Below are positions 1 through 10,252 of a stretch of 64,000 bases of DNA, piece by piece. The position numbers and the translations under genes are program-made. The notes beneath the pieces were generated by a model. The model was not told where the DNA came from and searched no databases. It saw nothing but the letters and a program-made list of their open reading frames with translations. Position 1 is the stretch's first letter. Each line of letters opens with the position of its first letter. Source of the stretch: Pristionchus mayeri (Eukaryota > Nematoda > Chromadorea > Rhabditida > Neodiplogasteridae); NCBI GenBank assembly GCA_036245805.1, contig BTRK01000005.1, forward strand, positions 27,757,469 to 27,821,468, given 5' to 3'.

Positions 1-194
1 AACATCGTCGTCGAAGGCGAAGAAGACTCCTCTTAAGACTGGTCGGGCGACTGCCAAGTGTAAGCAATGGGCAGTCGGTTGCTGACCCAAGGTGTTCTAT
101 TGTAAAATGTATTGATTGTGCAGCACCCGCGGCTGGAGGTTCCAAAGCGAAGAGTCCCCGTGCGAACAGCAAGGGTACGGTGATTGGTTATTGA
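1..194 (+). CDS. Small lysine/alanine-rich basic protein, copy 1 (5' truncated by window edge)
   Basis: Two exons are visible, 1-59 and 124-194, stopping at TGA 192-194. The sequence is nearly identical to the complete copy at 2,435-2,732. The visible part is rich in Lys, Ala, Ser and Pro (for example KAKKTPLKTGRATAK), with no hydrophobic core. This composition fits a small DNA- or RNA-binding basic protein of the histone H1 tail or sperm nuclear basic type, but no family is recognised. It lies directly upstream of the first MATH/BTB gene, and the pair was duplicated together. The start lies before the window. Confidence 0.6.
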   Translation, partial: HRRRRRRRLLLRLVGRLPSVSNGQSVADPRCSIVKCIDCAAPAAGGSKAKSPRANSKGTVIGY

Positions 195-199
195 TTGGT

Positions 200-1924
200 T
201 TCATGAGGAGCAGAATGAAGGGGAGGGCATTGTAGCGGCTGCTCTCACCGGCACCATCCGACATGAATTCTACGGAGTCTCGGAGATGGGAATGGAGGGA
301 GAGAAGACGGATATCGTCATGATTGGAGGATACCCATGGTGAGAGGAGACTAGTAACGATGGGGATTTCGAGGGGAAGTGCTCAAGGAGTTGTGGATGGA
401 GTGGGCTTATTGTGAGCGAGGTCGTTATGCAGGCGTATGTGGCTGTCTCGCTACGGGGGGCGGAGACCATCAACTGTTTATCGAATGTGTGCAGTCGGAA
501 GAGACGCCCGTGTGGCACTGCGACCTCCACTACAAACTGACCCTCTTCGATCAGGGATACGGAGTTAATTTCTATCAGGAGAAGGTGAGCAAGGATGAAA
601 GGGGGGTTCATTTCGAATCTGCCAATTTATCTAATAACACAAGTTTGGTAAAGTTGCTTCTTTGAGGACGATGTGGTGACGATGAATCGATTTATGATCA
701 GATCAGAACTCTTGGATAGGTATCTGGATAAGAACATGGATGAGGATGTGAGTTGTCCTCTCTCCCCCTTAACTCGCCTCTCTTGGCAGGGAGAATTCGC
801 TCCTGTGGACGCCGAGGTTGTGATCACTGTGAAGGAGCCGAAGGGAGATCGGTAAGACTTTCTTCCTTCCATCTATGACGACGAACGTCTCTGTTGGTCG
901 TTTTATTCGGTATCCAAATTGAATGAGGTGTGTATTAAGATTCCGTGCTCATCCCTCGATTGACATGTTCACTGCTGACGACGAGAAATACGACTGCACC
1001 TTGGCTATCGGAGACAAGAAGATTCAAGTGAACAAGTAGGTAATGAAGGGGGGGGGGGGTCGTTCCTTCTTCATTCTATCTCCCTTTCCAGTTCATGGCC
1101 TTCCACTCGGTCTTCTTCAAGGATCTCTTCTTCGGAGTGCCCAAGAAGGAGAATGTTAAGGAAGAGAAAGTGGACGGAACGACTCCCGAGGTATCTACGC
1201 CCCGCCCCTTCCTATCCCCGTCTATTTCGAGATACGATCATTGCTTCCTTTAACTGTGATATTGCAGGATTTCTTGATTCTTCTTGGATATCTCTACCGT
1301 GTGGATGATACTATCACAGGTTTGAGATGAGTGGTGAAGGAATAGGAACGATTGATTGTGCAGTGGACAACTGGGAGAAACTGGCTAAGATGGCGCTGCA
1401 CTTCCAGATTCAGGTATACTTATATTTAGTCATTACCAGTTTCCGCGTGAATTATGGTTATATATGGATATAAAAATCGGTATATCGGAAATTAAATTTA
1501 TCCTGTTCGCTCTAGGAATTTTTGTTGAGAACTCCTCAACGAGTTGTATAAATATTGACTACGGAGTAATAATGTATGCATCGTTAAGGTTGTGAAGGAC
1601 GCAGTGGAGTATTTCCTGATGGACCACTACGAAGTCGCCATTTGGAGCGATGCTAAGAAATTGACGATTGGAGACAAGTATGGAATGGAGAGTTACAAGG
1701 TGTGAATAAAGACTCGTATTTTATCTCCTTTGCCTGAGTGACAAGAATGGTTAAGATTTTCCTCATTTTAAATTGCTTAGGAGGCGACTCTCGAGGGAAT
1801 CAGTTACGAGCATAATGTGGAGAATCTGAAGAAGACAGAGCAGTACAAGGGATTCACGAAGGAACTCGAGGATAGAATCGAGGAGAGAGTGGAGGAGATC
1901 AAGAAGGACAAGGAGAAGAATTAG
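200..1924 (+). CDS. MATH/BTB-domain protein, tandem copy 1 (possibly interrupted)
   Basis: This is a predicted substrate adaptor: nematode MATH-BTB proteins use the BTB fold to bind cullin-3 and MATH to bind substrate. Traced exons are about 206-336, about 376-584, 667-747, 790-851, 940-1,036/1,039, 1,092-1,190, 1,268-1,319, 1,364-1,413, 1,589-1,699 and 1,781-1,924. The first four encode a divergent MATH-like region. The BTB begins near DCTLAIGDKKIQVNK and continues FMAFHSVFFKDLFFG. The last exon is a Glu/Lys-rich helix. The start codon and the first intron are uncertain. Odd point: the exon ending near 1,036 reads AAG TAG before a good GT donor, where the third gene (10,253-12,428) has AAG CAG. 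The alternative donor two to three bases earlier breaks the phase, so the product may end before the BTB domain. Confidence 0.6.
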
Positions 1925-2434
1925 AGGGCATCTTCTCTTCCCTACCCCCCCCCCCCCCCCCCCCTGTAAATTGCCCGTTGTTTTGGTTGTTTCAGAAGAT
2001 CCCTCCAGTTTTCCGAAAAGCAACTTTTGTATCTATTCCTTCTTTTCTTTGTAGATATTTTTACTTAGTGTTATTTTTACTGTAGAAGAGAAGTGATTAG
2101 AACAATTCCTTGATGCTGCTCAATGTACCTTCACATTTGATTATAATTGATGACCCGTACTTCACAGAAGACTTGTTCTTTTCGCACTGATGTTTTCAGT
2201 TGTTCAGCTAAATCATGGATGATTTACACATTAGAAGTCCCACTTAGCCTCTTTGTACATAGTACATCGTTGTCGTTGTTTTTTTTCCCTTAAAACGTAT
2301 TTCCAAGTTCATCCCTGATAAAGAAGGTTTTGTATGTTTACGTTTTTCCTTGGAAGCGCACGTGTCTGTGTCGCGAATTCATACTTTAAACAAATGATGC
2401 ATCATTACTTTCTATTGGTCAGATCGATACTACA
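1925..2434. other. Intergenic stretch between tandem units
   Basis: I see no coding sequence. It holds a poly-C run near 1,946-1,964 just after the BTB stop, then AT-rich sequence that probably contains the 3' UTR and the promoter of the next small basic gene. Confidence 0.5.
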
Positions 2435-2732
2435 ATGCTTCCCAAAACGAAGAATGCCTCTGTGAAGAAAGGTTAGGTTCTTACAGCACGCACACAAATT
2501 GTCAAATTGTAATCGTCTGCTCCACTTGCAGCCCCTGCAGCATCGTCGACGAAGGCGAAGAAGACTCCTCTCAAGACTGGTCGGGCGACTGCCAAGTGTA
2601 AGCAATGGGCAGTCGGTTGCTGACCCAAGGTGTTCTATTGTAAAATGTATTGATTGTGCAGCACCCGCGGCTGGAGGTTCCAAAGCGAAGAGTCCCCGTG
2701 CGAACAGCAAGGGTACGGTGATTGGTTATTGA
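2435..2732 (+). CDS. Small lysine/alanine-rich basic protein, copy 2 (complete, 57 aa)
   Basis: Three exons, 2,435-2,471, 2,532-2,597 and 2,662-2,732, join in frame (37+66+71 nt) to a 57-residue protein starting MLPKTKNASVKK and ending NSKGTVIGY. Donors are G|GTTAGG and T|GTAAGC; acceptors are TTGCAG and GTGCAG. Lys, Ala, Ser, Pro and Thr dominate and no acidic residue is present, so nucleic-acid binding is plausible. The same gene is repeated at 1-194, and both copies sit just upstream of a MATH/BTB gene. The function is not recognised. Confidence 0.6.
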
Positions 2733-2773
2733 TTGGTTTCATGAGGAGCAGAATGAAGGGGAGGGCATTGTAG

Positions 2774-3107
2774 AAGGGGTACGACATTTCCGCAACGGAA
2801 TGCCGTTCGTTTCGCATAGGGGCTTGCAACTTGGGATATGTTTTATTTCTACCAATATGCGCTCCCCTACCTTTGCATATATCAGTCCTGTTTCTATGCA
2901 ATTTTGAGTTCACTCCAAATCACCGTATAGGGGGCCATGTTATATGGGTTTCCATGACCCCCTATACATTGAAACTTGAGATCGCCTCGAAACAGGACTT
3001 AAATATGCAATGGTAGGGGAGCACATATTGGTAATATTGAAACAGCGCTCAAGTTGCTAATCCCTATACGAAGCGAACGACGATCCGTTGCGAAAATGTC
3101 GTACCCC
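2774..3107. mobile_element. 334-bp TIR element with 8-bp target duplication (hAT-like MITE)
   Basis: The ends form imperfect inverted repeats of about 65 bp, both containing GGGGTACGACATTT. The element is flanked by an 8-bp direct repeat CATTGTAG (2,766-2,773 and 3,108-3,115). Tandem copy 1 keeps the single uninterrupted CATTGTAG at about 215-222, so the empty site is visible in this same window. No transposase is encoded. The 8-bp duplication fits the hAT superfamily. Confidence 0.85.
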
Positions 3108-3286
3108 CATTGTAGCAGCTGCTCTCACTGGCTCCATCCGCCATGAGTTCCACGGGGTGGAGGAGATGGGAATGGAGGGAGAGAAGACATCGTCATGATT
3201 GGAGGATACTCATGGTGAGAGGAGAATAGCAATGATGAGGATTTCGAGGGAAAGTTCTCCAGAAAGTGTGGATGGCGATGGTTAAC

Positions 3287-3555
3287 AAGGAGTGTAAATG
3301 GAGTTCCATAACGGGACTTAGCGTATTCGAAAGAGGAGAATATTCGAAGAACTTCTTTCTTTTTCAAATTTGAAATCGATCTTGTTGAGTTTTGCGACAT
3401 AGCCCCAGAAATGACATGTTTTTTAACCGTTCCCCACTATCAGCCCAGACTTCTACATGAGCATTTAGCAAATTTGAAAACAATAGAAGTTCTTAGAATT
3501 TTCAGTCCTTTCGAATGCGCATTATGAAACTATGGACATTCTGCATCCACCCCTT
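3287..3555. mobile_element. Imperfect foldback element inside BTB copy 2
   Basis: The two ends are inverted and about 70% alike (AAGGAGTGTAAATGGAGTTC against the reverse complement of the segment ending CACCCCTT). The segment is absent from copy 1 at the same position. It encodes nothing. Confidence 0.6.
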
Positions 3556-3870
3556 GTAAGAGTGATCCCTATGCAGGCGTCTGTGGATGTGTCGTTAGGG
3601 GGGTGGGGACCATCAGCTGTTCATCGAATGCGTGCAGTCGGAGAAGACTCCTTTGTGGTACTGCGTCTTCCACTATAAACTGACCCTCTTCGATCAGGGA
3701 TACGGAGTCGATTTCTATCAGGAGGAGGTGAAGCAGCGAAGGGAAGGATGAGAACAAAAATACACTTTTCTCAAATGCTTTCGCTCATTCATATTTCTGT
3801 GCGAGTGCATTCTGCAAATCTTGGAGAAGAGTGCTTTTCCTGGTTATCATCCGACCTAGTTCCCAGCGAA

Positions 3871-4262
3871 GGGCACTTCTCTAGTTTAGGGGGTAACTCC
3901 GCCCACTTTCCATCTGCGTCTCTGACACCCTGCCTCTCACCCCTTCCCTTTGACGCTCTCGCCTGTAAACAACTACTAACGCTCTAGTAAACAAATTTTA
4001 CATGGCGAGAGCATTGGCTTTACAATACACATCTATATCTCCTTACCTATAACGGCGATCCGCGAAGCGGGGAGCCCTGTAAGCAACGATCGGGTCTCCC
4101 CGCGAAGCGGGGAGACCCGATCGTTGCTTACCGCTTAGGCTAAAAGCCGGCGATGTGCACAAAAAGCTGCGTAGCTCTAGCCTGTTCTGTTCTCCCCTAC
4201 CTGAGAGACTCAGGGTTCTGAGTGGGAGGAATGGGCTTACCCCCTAAACTAGAGAAGTCCCG
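3871..4262. mobile_element. 392-bp TIR element with internal GC-rich hairpin
   Basis: The ends carry inverted ACTTCTCTAGTTTAGGGGGT (3,875 onward and about 4,237-4,258). The segment is absent from BTB copy 1. Inside is a perfect 25-bp inverted repeat, 4,079-4,103 and 4,107-4,131, separated by only GAA. Its core CCCCGCGAAGCGGGG is far more GC-rich than the surroundings. There is no coding capacity. Confidence 0.75.
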
Positions 4263-4377
4263 TTAAATTGTTTATTTGAGGACGCTGTGGTCTCGATGAA
4301 TCGACCTATGATCAGATCAGAGCACTTGGATAGATATCTGCAGAAGAACTATGACGATGTTTGTGATCTGTCGCTCT

Positions 4378-4467
4378 GGCACTAGGTCGGATTACAACTA
4401 TGACGTCATGCCGCCGTTGATATATCAAAGGCGGCATGGCGTCATAGTTCTCATCCGACCCAGTGCC
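4378..4467. repeat. 90-bp near-perfect palindrome, copy A
   Basis: It reads GGCACTAGGTCGGAT inward from one end and GGCACTGGGTCGGAT inward from the other, with the centre TTGATATATCAA. Flanks GTCGCTCT and GTCCCTCT look like an 8-bp target duplication with one mismatch. It is homologous to the 90-bp palindrome at 49,507-49,596. Confidence 0.8.
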
Positions 4468-5213
4468 GTCCCTCTATCACCCCTCCTACCTTTAATTTGC
4501 ATATTTTGGTAGGACTTCGCCCCTGTGGACGCCGAAGTTGTGATCACTGTGAAGGAACCGAGGGGAGATCGGTAAGACTCTTTCTCCCTTCCATCTATGA
4601 CGATGAACAGTCACTTGGTCTTTTTGTAAAAATATCCCACTTGAGAGTCAGAAATGGAAGACTGAGGTGGTGTGTATTAAGATTCCGTGCTCATCCCTCG
4701 ATTGACATGTTCACTGCTGACGACGAGAAATACGACTGCACCTTGGCTATCGGAGACAAGAAGATTCAAGTGAACAAGTAGGTAATGAAGGGGGGGGGGG
4801 GGGTCGTTCCTTCTTCATTCTATCTCCCTTTCCAGTTCATGGCCTTCCACTCGGTCTTCTTCAAGGATCTCTTCTTCGGAGTGCCCAAGAAGGAGAATGT
4901 TAAGGAAGAGAAAGTGGACGGAACGACTCCCGAGGTATCTACGCCCCGCCCCTTCCTATCCCCGTCTATTTCGAGATACGATCATTGCTTCCTTTAACTG
5001 TGATATTGCAGGATTTCTCGATTCTTCTTGGGTATCTCTACCGTGTGGATGATACTATCACAGGTGAGAGATGAGTGGTGATTCGAATAGGGATCAATTG
5101 ATGGCAAATGCAGAGGAGAACTGGGAGAAGCTGATCAAGATGGCGTTGCTCTTCCAGATCCAGGTGAGCACTCGTACAACCAGTATCAGAGGATTTTTTG
5201 TTGTAAAAATAGA

Positions 5214-5533
5214 CAGTTCGAACCAAGGCTGGGACAACAAATCTAAACAACAAATCCATGCTTTAAAGGAACAGTTTTGTTCTTGTTTCGCAACGCTAGT
5301 AGCACATTTTGTTTTAGATTTGTTGTTTTTGTTGTAATACATCCAGTATCAAACAACAAAAACAATAAATCGTTTATAACTTGGGGGTAAACGAATAAAA
5401 TTTGATTTTCAAAGCTTCACTGATACTGCCATGCTCTACTCTATAATAATTTGTTAATGGTAGCTCTCAGAATATTTTCACTCCGCAATTACGTCCCTTT
5501 GAATTTTTTGTTGCCCCAGCCCTGGTTCGAACG
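5214..5533. repeat. Inverted-repeat element in an intron of BTB copy 2
   Basis: The outer arms carry inverted GTTCGAACCAAGGCTGGG and GTTCGAACCAGGGCTGGG followed by CAACAAA. A second, inner pair of TTTGTTGTTTAGATTTG-like arms lies at about 5,240-5,335. The segment is absent from BTB copy 1. No coding sequence is present. Confidence 0.6.
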
Positions 5534-5908
5534 TAAGCGAATTTGCTGCACGAATCTATGAAAATTTGTGTACTTTAAAATGAGTTGCGTAAATTAATGG
5601 TAACAGCGTAATAATTAATGCGTCATTAAGGATCTGAAGGACTCAGTGGAGTATTTCCTGATGGACCACTACGAAGTCGCCATTTGGAGCGATGCTAAGA
5701 AATTGACGATTGGAGACAAGTATGGAATGGAGAGTTACAAGGTATGAATAGGGAGAGAGGGAGAGACATCGCACTCCGGTTTTCCTGCAAAAAATGTGAT
5801 GTCTATGAGACAAGTTTCAATCGAAATAAATTTTCAAAATATTTACTGACTACAAAATAGTCAAGTTTTCCTACACTTTTTCAGGAATATCGTGATAAAT
5901 TCGAACTA

Positions 5909-6827
5909 TTAGGTTGATGCAAAAGTCTTGCGTTTTTTTGATATTTTGCCTTCCATCTTCCTTTCAGTTTGACCGACGAACCTCCGTATATTAATTACTA
6001 ATGAGGCCTTGCATACTCTTTCATATGCGCACCCTATCAGCATTGCCCAATAGGAGAGGCAAGAGTAGGACAAAGTAAAAATTGCGAACATTTTTCCATC
6101 GAAAACGACACATTTCTCAATATTATGTTTCCTCTGAAGCATGAATGCTCAATTCCTGGTGGTTAAAAACCACTGGTTATATGAAGCTCCCATCTTTACC
6201 CTATACATAATTTTTCTCATGGATGATGGAAGTTACATCCTTTTGAGGAATGCATGGATCAGTAAATGACTACATATTGCATTTTTTATGTTGATTTGGC
6301 ATATTTTTGAAAAATGAGAAATTAAAATTTTCTGGAACGAGATAGAGGCAGGCGCCAATAATTTTTATGAGAATATAGCCCCTTGGTGGGTGAATATAGC
6401 ACACTCATAGTGAAGCCTGTATGCTTTGTCTTCGATGCAAAAAAAAGTTTCATGTAGCCAGCGTCGACAGTATATATTCAATAGCATGTAATTCGGGCGA
6501 ACCTTAATCAAGAGGCAGTTGGAACATATTTTCTGAAAGGGTATACGTGGTACTATTAAGACATCAATATGGGCAGGTTTGGTGAATTTTGTCTTCAAAT
6601 ATCCAGTAAAATACATTTAATGCAAAATTTTGAGCATCAATTGCAATTGAGTTTATCATAATTTCTTGCGTTGATTGCGATATCGGATTGATTGAAATAT
6701 ATTTATGTAAAGTACAAGCATACCTCTAAACACTGCTATGTTTGTTAGTCATTGTGATTTGGGACACGAGAATTATTATAGTTCAAAGTACTGACACAAA
6801 AACAGCAAGACTTTTGCATCAACCTGA
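5909..6827. mobile_element. Mariner-like element, 919 bp, no intact transposase
   Basis: The termini are TTAGGTTGATGCAAAAGTCT and, inverted at the other end, TCAGGTTGATGCAAAAGTCT, flanked by TA dinucleotides (5,907-5,908 and 6,828-6,829). These are the features of mariner elements. The interior has no open transposase frame, only short frames with stops and no visible catalytic triad. It lies in an intron of BTB copy 2 that is only about 80 bp in copy 1. Confidence 0.85.
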
Positions 6828-7045
6828 TAGTACTTAACTGTTCTTGATATCGTTTTATATGCAAGGATGGTGAAGATCGTAACTCAATTTAAATTGGTTA
6901 GGAGGCGACTCTGGAGGGAATCATTGACGAGGGTGAGGTGGAGGAAATGAAGGAGTCAGAGGAGTACCAGGAATTGGCGAAGACACTCAAGGATAGAATC
7001 GACGAGAGAGTCGGGGAGATCAAGAAGAAGAAGGAGAAGAAGTAG

Positions 7046-7840
7046 AGGAGCATCCCCCCCCCCCCGTGAATAGACCCAGTTTTCCGGGAAGCAGTTTTTG
7101 TGCTTCTTCCTGTTTTTTTCTGTATGGATTTCAGAAGATTAGAGAAAAAATTGCTTAGACTGTTATTTTTACTGTAGACGAGAAGCGGAATAATAATTCC
7201 TTTAGTTGATGCTCAATTTATATGTTTGCTTTCGCAATTGTTTAGATTTGATGTCCTGTGCTTCAAAGAAGACGTTGTTTTCGCACTTATGTGTTGATCC
7301 CATTAATTAATTAAACCAGATAAAGATTCAGACGGTAAGGGTTCCGTGGAAATATGAACGTTTTCATTCGTCGGGGTATATCTTAAGCACTTCTGCCGTT
7401 CATTGTCTAGTTATAAATATATGGATATATTTGAAGTGGAAGTGCGAGATGAGCTCCCTCTCGAAGAAACCGCGAGTCGGTCAGTTAAATATCCATTTTT
7501 CCACATTGAACGATACTCATACCAAGTGTAGATTATATGGATTGGGAGGATCCCTCTCATAATGTCAATCGCTCTCTGGGGCACATTAAAGTTACCCAAT
7601 ACCCTTGAAAATGCCTTTCTATATTATTTAACAATGTAGTAGAACGGGTTCTAATCAGTTAAACTGGAATAATGAAAATAATAGAAAATAAATATTAGCA
7701 ACAACATAGAGCCGCAAAGTTTCAGTCTGAGTTGCCTGATCACGCCCGCACTCTCTCTTTTACACACTCTCTCGCTCGTCTTGTCGTGATCAGGGTACTC
7801 CCGCCAGTTCAAATTATTTTCATGGGTGTTGGGAAACTTT
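7046..7840. other. Intergenic, no gene seen
   Basis: AT-rich sequence after the BTB copy 2 stop. A CT-rich patch with repeated CTCTC lies around 7,745-7,775. I see no exon with plausible splice sites and no inverted repeat of note. Confidence 0.5.
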
Positions 7841-10095
7841 AACAGAGGTATTCTGAGAGATTGCAAGAAATTGAGACCCCCCTTTGACAAACTGTTCAAA
7901 GTGCTTCAATCTGAATGCCCTTTTGGTGGTTAATGTACCTGAGGCCTAGTAACTTTCAGTTAAGTCGGTGGAGCCGTAAATTCAAAACTGCCTAAAATCC
8001 GGCTCCGGTAATTTCGAAATTTCAAAGCATCATATATTCCTTCAAAGTTGGGTAAAAAAGTAGCTCAAAAAATCACTCCTATCTCATTTATCAAAAATAT
8101 TATTTATACAAAAATAAATAAAAATTAGGGACGGCAACGGTGTTAACGAACGAGCAAAACAATTCACAAATTGGTATGCAATTGAAAGCTATGCCTACCC
8201 CATTTCGACTTTTCACTTTAGTTTAAAAATATAATTATCAAATCAAGAGAAAAACAATAATAAACATAAGTCGAAATGCCGACGCTTTCAGTCCAAATGG
8301 AGCGCATCTCAAGTCACTCCTTTACTCCTACCTATCGCAAACTGAAAGACTTGTAGTTACATGACTAACGTCGAAACGATGTCGAATTTAATTATTCTGT
8401 GTATAGCGCACTCTGAAAAATCTGAATGACGAAATCGAAGAAGAATACAACCTTTAATCGTCCTAGAAGGCAAAATCAATTACTACTCCTGCTCAAACTA
8501 CGGCAGTTCGCCGAGACAAACCCACAATAATCAGTTTTAAATCAATATCTATAAATGGGCGAACTGTTCACGCTTTGTTTTTCTCATAAAAATCGATTTA
8601 CTCATTGTAAACAACATACTATAAAAGATCACATGAACAGTTCGCCCTTTACGAGATATAATTAAAAAGCCAAATTTACAACGGTAAAATGCTCAACTTT
8701 GACGTCCTCATTCTCTAATATCTTATATCTTATATTTATTTTTACTGTGAAAACAATTTTTTGCGTTTGATAATCTGCTTAAATTGAGGAAATGAAGCTT
8801 CAACACTTAATTCTGAAAACACGTATATTTTCGAACGTTTCGTGCGTCTTCATTTCTGCAACATGTCTCTTCTTGTCATGGTTGTTGTTCTTTCAATATG
8901 TGTTCGTATTCATTCCAATCAATAAAATAGTTTAAAAATCGCATTAAATATTTTTTAAAAATGTTTTAAAATATTGAAAGAATTTGGCTTCAAAAGTATG
9001 GTAGATTGAAAGCAAAACCGTCGGAAGTAGGCGGCCAATATTCCGTACTCAAAAATTCCCGTTGCCGTCCCTAATAAAAATTAACTTTTTTATGATAATC
9101 AGTTCTGAGCTTAGCAAAGTAGACCGATCTGACCGCTGTTATGCGACGATTCCAAATCCAAATTTCCATCAAGTTGATCCTCTGGAACTCTTGGCAGCAT
9201 TAAATATAGTGCCTAGATTTTGTGCGAAAATCGACTCTTCTCCCATCTTTCTTCCGCTACTCTCTCCTTCCTTTGACACCATGAGCCCTCTGGCAGTCGC
9301 ACTCCCCCCCCCCCCCCCCTGCGTCTCTCGCACACCCCCTGGCAGTTCAAAGGGGGGAAAGTCGGTTTTCGCACAAAATCGATGCACAATAATTTCGCAC
9401 ATCTTGTGCGAAAGTTCTGCTAAGAGTTCCAGAGGTTTAATTTTATGAAAAAATTGGATATGGAATCTTCGCATCACAGCAAAATGGTTCTGCATATCGT
9501 CCTCAGCACCCTCGAGAACCCCAAAAATCAGATATTCAGAAAATCGTCATTTCTTGCTGTGCCAGCCTCTGCTCGATTGTTACACAAACGCCGTCATATA
9601 CAATCAAAAATATCATAAAGATGTATCAAAAAACAAAACGCTCTCAATTTTTACGAGAAAAATATTCCCGGGGTAAAAATGGACGTAGACTTTGAATCTG
9701 AAATAATCTCGTAGGTAAAAGGAGAATTTGTTTTCATGACATGCATTTTTATGCATTTTTGCGAAAATTTTTTTTCATGACATGCATTTTTATGCATTTC
9801 GACATTTCATTGTTTTTCTACAGATTTACCGTCAACATCGAAATTATTCTACTCGACGAGGCGGTCATTTTGCTTTTTTGAGCTACTTTTTTGCGCAACT
9901 TTGAAGGAATATATGATGCTTTGAAATTTCGAAATTACCGGAGTCGGATTTTAGACAGTTTTGAATTTACGGCTCCACCGACTTAACTGAAAGTTACTAG
10001 GCCTCAGGTACATTAATCACCAAAAGGGCATTCAGATTGAAGCACTTTGAACAGTTTGTCAAATGCCACATGCGATCTCTCAGAAGACCTCTGTT
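7841..10095. mobile_element. 2.25-kb long-TIR element containing nested elements
   Basis: The arms 7,841-8,087 and about 9,885-10,095 are inverted copies (for example AACAGAGGT...TCTGAGAGAT and TTAAGTCGGTGGAGCCGTAA on each side). Inside lies an element at 8,128-9,071 whose termini are GGGACGGCAACGG in inverted orientation, flanked by AATAAAAATTA-like direct repeats. A second lies at 9,179-9,435, with termini CCTCTGGAACTCTTGGCAG inverted as CTGCTAAGAGTTCCAGAGG. A 28-bp direct repeat around CATGACATGCATTTTTATGC occurs twice near 9,735 and 9,775. No transposase was recognised. Confidence 0.75.
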
Positions 10096-10252
10096 AATAC
10101 GTTTCTCATCCTTCAAATTACATTTGTTTAACATATATTGTGCCGCTTTCGTGTTAGACATAGATTAAAATTTATTATTAGAAGCTTAATCAGATGATTT
10201 CATGATTTAGTATACATAAGTATAGTTCGATGTCTTGAACATACATTCCCAG

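Larger units (their letters stand above)
3116..7045 (+). pseudogene. MATH/BTB-domain gene, tandem copy 2, disrupted
   Basis: This is colinear with copy 1 but broken several times. Relative to copy 1, four bases are missing near 3,188-3,192, shifting the frame of the first exon. Inverted-repeat elements interrupt the gene at 3,287-3,555, 3,871-4,262 and 4,378-4,467, with more in introns (5,214-5,533 and mariner-like 5,909-6,827). Recognisable exons include about 3,575-3,726, 4,515-4,574, about 4,680-4,780, 4,836-4,934, 5,013-5,064, 5,115-5,163, 5,631-5,741 and 6,901-7,045. The BTB core is intact (same IQVNK and FFKDLFFG motifs), but the AAG TAG codon at the exon end is shared with copy 1. The last exon encodes a Glu/Lys-rich tail ending EIKKKKEKK. 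A shortened transcript from an internal promoter cannot be excluded. Confidence 0.75.

Noticed and set aside
5909..6827. Functional mariner transposase
   Set aside because: Only short frames with stops; no D,D(34)D triad or HTH could be traced.
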